From an uncultured Planctomycetaceae bacterium (GTDB lineage Bacteria; Planctomycetota; Planctomycetia; Pirellulales; UBA1268): a DNA stretch of 9,950 nucleotides. A program made the translations under genes and the position numbers. The DNA is taken from contig CALCGM010000646.1 of NCBI GenBank assembly GCA_937900985.1, positions 1 through 9,950 of the forward strand, read 5' to 3'. The notes below the pieces were generated by a model. That model was not told the DNA's origin and did not search any database. It saw only the letters and a list, made by a program, of their open reading frames with translations. Shown piece by piece: positions 6,660 to 9,950 of the stretch (its first letter is position 1; every line of letters starts with the position of its first letter).

Positions 6660-8045
6660 TTAGGGCGCGTCAGCCCGGCGATTGGGAGCCCACGGCGTTT
6701 CCGGGAAATCTTTTTTCCACGCCTCATACATCCGCGTGAGCCTGGCGACATCGTCGGCATGCTCGGCGGAGATGTCGTGCTGTTCCGCTGGATCGTTCGG
6801 AATATGAAAGAGGCCCGCGGCACGTTCTGGCGTCTCGCTCTGCTGCCGCCGCGGTCTGCCACCCTGCTCGCGAGCAGAAACCACCAGCTTGAGGTCGCCG
6901 TCGCGAACAGCCCAGCGAGAACCGTTTTTCCAGTAGAGCGTCTGGTGGGGGCGGGTGTCGGGCGGGGCCGTTGGCGTCGTCAGCCAAGGCAGCAGGTTGA
7001 CGCCGTCGAGAGGCTCGCTGGGGGGCGTCTCAATCTCGGCTGCGGCCATCGCCGTGGGGAAGATGTCGAGCGAGATCACCGGCTTGGTAAACACCTGCCC
7101 GGCTGGAATCTTCGCAGGCCAGCGAACTGCGAACGGCACCCGCATGCCACCCTCCCAGGTGCTTCCCTTGAAGCCGGTCAACGGCGTGTTGTCGTGGCCT
7201 CGAACGCCGCCGTTGTCGTTGATGAAAAACACGAGTGTGTTGTCAGCCAGGCCCTGCAGCTCGAGGGCATCAAGCACCATCCCGACCGCCCGGTCGAGCG
7301 CGTGGGTCATCGCCCGGTGCGTCTGATTGCCAGGGCCTTCCCCGACGGCCTCCAGGTCAGCCTCGGTGGCATGGTTTGGTCCATGCGTGGCGTTGAAGGC
7401 GAGGTACATGAAGAAGGGAGTGTCTTTTGCATCGACGATGTAGTCCACCGCAGCCCTGCCGAGTTCGTCGGTCATGTAGTCGAAGGTTTCAGGAATCGGC
7501 TCACGGTCTCGCAGCAGGCGATTGAGCACGGTCGGCTCGTCGAGGGGGAAGTAGCTGCGGGCTCCCTGCAGGAAGCCGTGGTAGTCGGTGAAGCCCCGCG
7601 AGAGCGGATGAAACGTGGGGGCGTAGCCGAGGTGCCATTTGCCAAGGGCGATGGTGCGATAGCCGCCCTCCCGCATCACGTCGGCCAGCGTGGTCTCCGT
7701 CAGCGGCAGCCCGTTGCTCTCGCTGTAGACCGGCGGAATGTTGAACTCATGGCCGAAGCGGTTCTGGTAACGGCCTGTCAGCAGGCCAGCCCGGGTGGGG
7801 CTGCAGACCGTGCCGCTGGTGTAGCCCTCGGTAAAGAGCACGCCCTCGCGTGCGATTGAGTCGATGCGGGGCGTGGAGAAGGTCTCAGACCCATGCAGCG
7901 AAAACTCGTTGTAGCCGCAGTCGTCGGAGATGATCACCACGACATTGGGCCGCTCGCCCGCCCGGGCAGCGTTGAGAAACCAGGCTGCAGTCAACGAGGC
8001 CAGCCAGGCAAACAATCGTAACGGCGTGGGTCTGCGGCGTCTCAT
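6660..8045 (-). CDS. exported formylglycine-dependent sulfatase (type I)
   Basis: A 461-residue arylsulfatase-family hydrolase that would cleave sulfate esters, probably in the periplasm or at the cell surface. The start at 8045 follows AAGGA by a normal spacing and begins directly with a signal peptide (MRRRR, hydrophobic core, NAARA cleavage region near 25-29); an upstream in-frame ATG at 8135 would bury this signal. Metal ligands D41 and D42 lie in IISDDCGYN. The sulfatase signature CSPTRAGLLTGR starts at C81, the residue converted to formylglycine. Other conserved blocks are GKWHLG (135-140), NATHGPN with H221, INDNGG (275-280) and GFKGSTWEGGMRVP with K293. The C-terminal subdomain with DPAEQHDIS is normal. 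Activity needs a formylglycine-generating enzyme encoded elsewhere. The substrate cannot be read from the sequence; many planctomycete sulfatases act on sulfated algal polysaccharides. Confidence 0.92.
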   Translation of the reverse strand: MRRRRPTPLRLFAWLASLTAAWFLNAARAGERPNVVVIISDDCGYNEFSLHGSETFSTPRIDSIAREGVLFTEGYTSGTVCSPTRAGLLTGRYQNRFGHEFNIPPVYSESNGLPLTETTLADVMREGGYRTIALGKWHLGYAPTFHPLSRGFTDYHGFLQGARSYFPLDEPTVLNRLLRDREPIPETFDYMTDELGRAAVDYIVDAKDTPFFMYLAFNATHGPNHATEADLEAVGEGPGNQTHRAMTHALDRAVGMVLDALELQGLADNTLVFFINDNGGVRGHDNTPLTGFKGSTWEGGMRVPFAVRWPAKIPAGQVFTKPVISLDIFPTAMAAAEIETPPSEPLDGVNLLPWLTTPTAPPDTRPHQTLYWKNGSRWAVRDGDLKLVVSAREQGGRPRRQQSETPERAAGLFHIPNDPAEQHDISAEHADDVARLTRMYEAWKKDFPETPWAPNRRADAP

Positions 8046-8128
8046 GGCATTTCCTTGGAGGGTGAGCGGAGAGCAATGCGAGGGCTCGCCTTTATCGCAT
8101 CGTGGCGAGTGCGGTCTCCCGCCTGTTG

Positions 8129-8157
8129 TTGGCATGTCGGCACCCCCCTCTTATAGT
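8129..8157 (+). promoter_or_regulatory. sigma-70-type promoter of the DUF1559 gene
   Basis: TTGGCA at 8129-8134 and TATAGT at 8152-8157 each match the -35 and -10 consensus at five of six positions, with the optimal 17-bp spacer. Transcription would start near 8164, giving a leader of about 110 bases before the ATG at 8277. The context fits: it is upstream of the DUF1559 gene, in a divergent intergenic region. Confidence 0.6.
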
Positions 8158-8165
8158 GTAAACTC

Positions 8166-8208
8166 CAGTAGAGGGCAGTAGAGGGGGTTTGCGGGGGGCA
8201 GGAGAGGG
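8166..8208 (+). repeat. three copies of a 10-bp direct repeat (CAGTAGAGGG) just downstream of the promoter
   Basis: CAGTAGAGGG occurs at 8166-8175 and again immediately at 8176-8185. A third copy with one change (CAGGAGAGGG) lies at 8199-8208. The copies start 10 and 23 bases apart, roughly one and two helical turns, and begin at the predicted transcription start. A regulator-binding site or a leader RNA element is possible; no known motif is recognised. Confidence 0.5.
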
Positions 8209-8276
8209 CGGTCGCATGCTGCGGGATGTTTTTCTGCGTCCAGATAACGGCTTTGCGTTCTCAAGAGGAGTTGCCG

Positions 8277-9260
8277 ATGTCACGTTCTTCCAAGGGGTTC
8301 ACGCTCGTTGAACTCCTCGTTGTCATTGCCATCATTGGTGTGCTTGTGGGACTTCTCCTGCCCGCTGTCCAGTCGGCTCGCGAGGCCGCCCGCCGCACAT
8401 CGTGTACGAACAATCTCAAGCAGCTGGGATTGGGGCTGCAGAACTATCACGACACAAACGGCAAGTTTCCTGCGGGCGGTCTTTGGTGGACCAACTCGCG
8501 AGGCAACGCCAACTTTGCAAAGAATCGCGGCTCGCTCCTCGTCTACCTGCTTCCGTTCATCGAGGAGAAGCAGCTGTTTGACGCCTTCGACCTGGATCAG
8601 CCTCCGTGTTACCAGCAGTTTTCTGGTGGGGCTTCCAACGGGGGGTCGCCCTACATTGCGGGCACGAAAGTCGCGACCTACCGCTGTGCGTCGGACCCAT
8701 CACCCGAACGCAACGAGATCGTGGCGGATGGCGTTCAGCCCGGCAACCTTGCGCTGTTTAGCTACGCGGCGTCGAAGGGGCCGACACGAACCGGCAACAA
8801 TCCGAATGGCCGTTGCCCGGAGCGTGCCGCCTACGACGCGTACAACTACAGCACGACCGACAGCTCTCCGGCCGGCCCCTTCACCCGGATGGGCCGCGTG
8901 TATCAGTGCGTGATGTCGGATGTCGACGACGGTCTCTCGAAGACCATCTTTATGGGTGAGGTGATGGGCAACTGCGCGTTGCCCATTCACCGCGGCTGGG
9001 CGCATGCCAGCAACACACAGGGCATGATCAGCACAATTTACCCAATCAACTACGACACCTGTCAGCAGGATCAGTCGAGGGGCCCCTGTCATTGGTGGAA
9101 CAACTGGAGCACCGAGTTTGGCTTCAAGTCGGCCCACCCGACTGGAGCGAGCTTTGTGATGGGTGATGGTTCGGTGCACTTCATCTCGGAGACCATCGAC
9201 CACTGGACCTACCAGCGGCTTGGCGGACGGAATGAGGGTGAGCCCGCCTCGTTGCCGTAG
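8277..9260 (+). CDS. DUF1559 family pseudopilin-like protein with prepilin N-terminal cleavage motif
   Basis: A 327-residue protein with a type IV prepilin/type II secretion pseudopilin N-terminus: SSKGFTLVELLVVIAIIGVL, cleaved after G7, with F8 as mature first residue and the conserved glutamate E12. It continues as a hydrophobic helix and the AREAARRTSCTNNLKQLGL segment characteristic of DUF1559. Near the C-terminus H287 lies nine residues before D297-G298, the H-X9-DG motif of this planctomycete family. The start at 8277 has AGAGGAG at 8264-8270 with six-base spacing; an upstream ATG at 8226 would place 17 unlikely residues before the leader. DUF1559 proteins occur in very large numbers per planctomycete genome; proposed roles are in surface pseudopilus or secretion structures, without firm proof. 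Followed after 32 bp by a lipoprotein gene, a common pairing. Confidence 0.93.
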   Translation: MSRSSKGFTLVELLVVIAIIGVLVGLLLPAVQSAREAARRTSCTNNLKQLGLGLQNYHDTNGKFPAGGLWWTNSRGNANFAKNRGSLLVYLLPFIEEKQLFDAFDLDQPPCYQQFSGGASNGGSPYIAGTKVATYRCASDPSPERNEIVADGVQPGNLALFSYAASKGPTRTGNNPNGRCPERAAYDAYNYSTTDSSPAGPFTRMGRVYQCVMSDVDDGLSKTIFMGEVMGNCALPIHRGWAHASNTQGMISTIYPINYDTCQQDQSRGPCHWWNNWSTEFGFKSAHPTGASFVMGDGSVHFISETIDHWTYQRLGGRNEGEPASLP

Positions 9261-9292
9261 AACGAAAGAAACGCAGCGGAGAACACAAGCGG

Positions 9293-9730
9293 ATGAGCAG
9301 TCACAAGAGGCTATCTGTGGGATGGATCGCTGTCGCGCTGATAGCGGTGGCGAGCGTGGGCTGTGGGAGTTCTGGCCCAGAGCTTGCTCCTGTGAAAGGG
9401 GTCGTCACGCTCGAGGGAGAGCCGCTCGAGGGTGCGGTCGTGCTCTTTCAGCCCAACGACGGGGGCAAGCCGGCAACTGGGCTGACTGACGCGAGCGGCG
9501 GATTTGTGCTCACAACTCTCGAGGAGGGGGATGGGGCTCAGGTTGGTGTCAACAGCGTGTCGGTGACGAAGGAGCTTCCCTCGACGTCGTCGGCGGATGT
9601 GGAAGAGGGAGAGATCTCCGACGTGGAGCTGGGCACACCGCCGCGGTATGCGAGTCCGCAGCTTTCGGGCCTGACGGTGGACGTTCAGCAAGGCATGGAG
9701 CCGGTGACCCTTGAGCTGACCTGGGAGTAG
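9293..9730 (+). CDS. small lipoprotein with carboxypeptidase-regulatory-like domain
   Basis: A 145-residue exported protein. A signal peptide (residues 1-23, core WIAVALIAVA) ends in SVGC, so C24 is the probable lipidated residue, although serine at -3 is less usual than leucine. The mature part has the pattern VKGVVTLEGEPLEGAVVLF (35-53), then PATGLTDASGGFVLTT, typical of the beta-sandwich carboxypeptidase-regulatory-like domain common in small planctomycete lipoproteins. The tail has the usual PPRYASPQLSGLTVDVQQG ending. No catalytic residues are expected; the domain is probably structural or binding. The gene follows the DUF1559 gene by 32 bp on the same strand, and such pairs recur in planctomycetes, suggesting a shared envelope role. 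The binding site (CGGAGA at 9277-9282) lies ten bases from the ATG and is mediocre, so translation may be lower than for its neighbour. Confidence 0.85.
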   Translation: MSSHKRLSVGWIAVALIAVASVGCGSSGPELAPVKGVVTLEGEPLEGAVVLFQPNDGGKPATGLTDASGGFVLTTLEEGDGAQVGVNSVSVTKELPSTSSADVEEGEISDVELGTPPRYASPQLSGLTVDVQQGMEPVTLELTWE

Positions 9731-9768
9731 CAGACGGTAGAACACGTCTGCCGCCGCAGGATGCGGCG
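9731..9768 (+). terminator. two adjacent hairpins after the lipoprotein gene, possible terminator
   Basis: Directly after the stop, CAGACG (9731-9736) pairs with CGTCTG (9745-9750). This is followed by CGCCGCA (9752-9758), a three-base loop, and TGCGGCG (9762-9768), both perfect. GCCGCCG at 9750-9756 can alternatively pair with CGGCGGC at 9771-9777. No T-tract follows, so this is a non-canonical candidate terminator or RNA 3'-end stabiliser between convergent genes. Confidence 0.4.
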
Positions 9769-9864
9769 AACGGCGGCCCCAAAAACCTCGGCAGGGCGTC
9801 GCCTGAGTGGGCCCAGAAACGCAGCCCAACAGCGGCGGGAGGCAGAAAGCTGAGGCACCTGCTG

Positions 9865-9891
9865 TCTCTGACTGCCCCAGCGTGCCAGAGA
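9865..9891 (-). repeat. inverted repeat downstream of the tRNA-Asn 3' end
   Basis: TCTCTG at 9865-9870 pairs perfectly with CAGAGA at 9886-9891 across 15 bases. Read on the - strand it begins eight bases after the tRNA discriminator base. It could act in 3' trailer processing or termination, but it lacks a T-tract. Confidence 0.25.
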
Positions 9892-9898
9892 GGCCAAG

Positions 9899-9950
9899 CT
9901 CCCCGAGTAGGACTCGAACCTACAACCTAGCGGTTAACAGCCGCTCGCTC
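9899..9950 (-). tRNA. tRNA-Asn (anticodon GTT), 5' part outside the window
   Basis: On the - strand the 3' two-thirds of a tRNA is visible. It starts in the D-stem (GAGC at 9947-9950) and continues to the discriminator base G at 9899. The anticodon stem is a perfect 5-bp pair AGCGG/CCGCT enclosing loop CTGTTAA, with anticodon GTT at 9936-9938 decoding asparagine codons AAC and AAU. The T-arm is GTAGG/CCTAC with loop TTCGAGT. The 3' acceptor strand is TCGGGGA, and the discriminator G is normal for bacterial tRNA-Asn. The following bases are CTT, so CCA is not encoded and must be added enzymatically. The 5' acceptor strand and most of the D-arm lie beyond the window. Confidence 0.93.

Noticed and set aside
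6653..6666. GCCCT-TTTT-AGGGC inverted repeat overlapping the sulfatase stop codon
   Set aside because: A 5-bp stem with a 4-base loop, overlapping the stop itself and with no T-tract on the - strand. Too weak to call a terminator.
6759..7859. Long + strand open frame (366 codons) opposite the sulfatase gene
   Set aside because: It is the antisense shadow of a fully conserved sulfatase in GC-rich DNA. The translation is arginine- and valine-rich with no recognisable domain.
8214..8219. GCATGC palindrome in the DUF1559 leader
   Set aside because: A 6-bp palindrome is expected often by chance and has no supporting structure around it.
1920..9751. AACACGTCTGC occurs both at 1920-1930 and at 9741-9751
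   Set aside because: A shared 11-mer is possible by chance at this window size, and the flanks do not match. Only the second copy is part of a hairpin.
9781..9810. Possible - strand terminator for tRNA-Asn ending in TTTTT (complement of 9781-9785)
   Set aside because: The preceding bases form only a mismatched stem, so the T-run alone is not enough.

Overview
The window looks like chromosomal DNA of a GC-rich member of the Planctomycetota, probably Pirellulales-like. This is inferred from gene content. It carries a planctomycetal cytochrome-type protein (DUF1592/1588/1585 group) next to a Tat-exported DUF1552 protein, a formylglycine sulfatase, a DUF1559 pseudopilin-like protein with an H-X9-DG motif, and a small lipoprotein with a carboxypeptidase-regulatory-like fold. 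These are hallmark paralogous families of that phylum.

Layout. (1) Positions 1-1850, + strand: the 3' end of the c-type-heme protein, then the DUF1552 gene, separated by a short hairpin and followed by a terminator-like hairpin at 1862-1882. (2) Positions 1994-5183, + strand: a tightly packed three-gene operon, with a 2-bp gap and then an ATGA overlap. It encodes a DapA-superfamily lyase, a proline racemase/4-hydroxyproline 2-epimerase and an FAD-dependent D-amino-acid dehydrogenase. Together these match the first three steps of trans-4-hydroxy-L-proline breakdown: epimerisation, oxidation and deamination, giving 2-oxoglutarate semialdehyde. The last enzyme (semialdehyde dehydrogenase), a transporter and a regulator are not in the window. 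(3) Positions 5191-8045, - strand: a sulfatase gene, then a gene that appears to fuse a four-helix membrane domain to an alpha/beta-hydrolase esterase. The esterase stop lies 7 bp from the dehydrogenase stop, in convergent orientation and inside a small palindrome. (4) Positions 8046-8276: a divergent intergenic region with a good sigma-70-like promoter (TTGGCA, 17 bp, TATAGT) driving the DUF1559 gene, followed by three near-identical 10-bp repeats. (5) Positions 8277-9730, + strand: the DUF1559 protein and its lipoprotein partner. (6) Positions 9731-9898: an intergenic stretch rich in hairpins. (7) The window ends inside a tRNA-Asn gene on the - strand.

Functionally the window combines scavenging of a modified amino acid, hydroxyproline (abundant in collagen and in plant and algal wall glycoproteins), with exported sulfatase and esterase activities of the kind used on algal polymers. 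Linking them into one nutritional strategy is inference. The most notable items are the compact hydroxyproline operon in a planctomycete setting, the membrane-domain/esterase fusion, and the tandem repeats at the DUF1559 promoter. I see no CRISPR array, transposase, phage gene or defence system.
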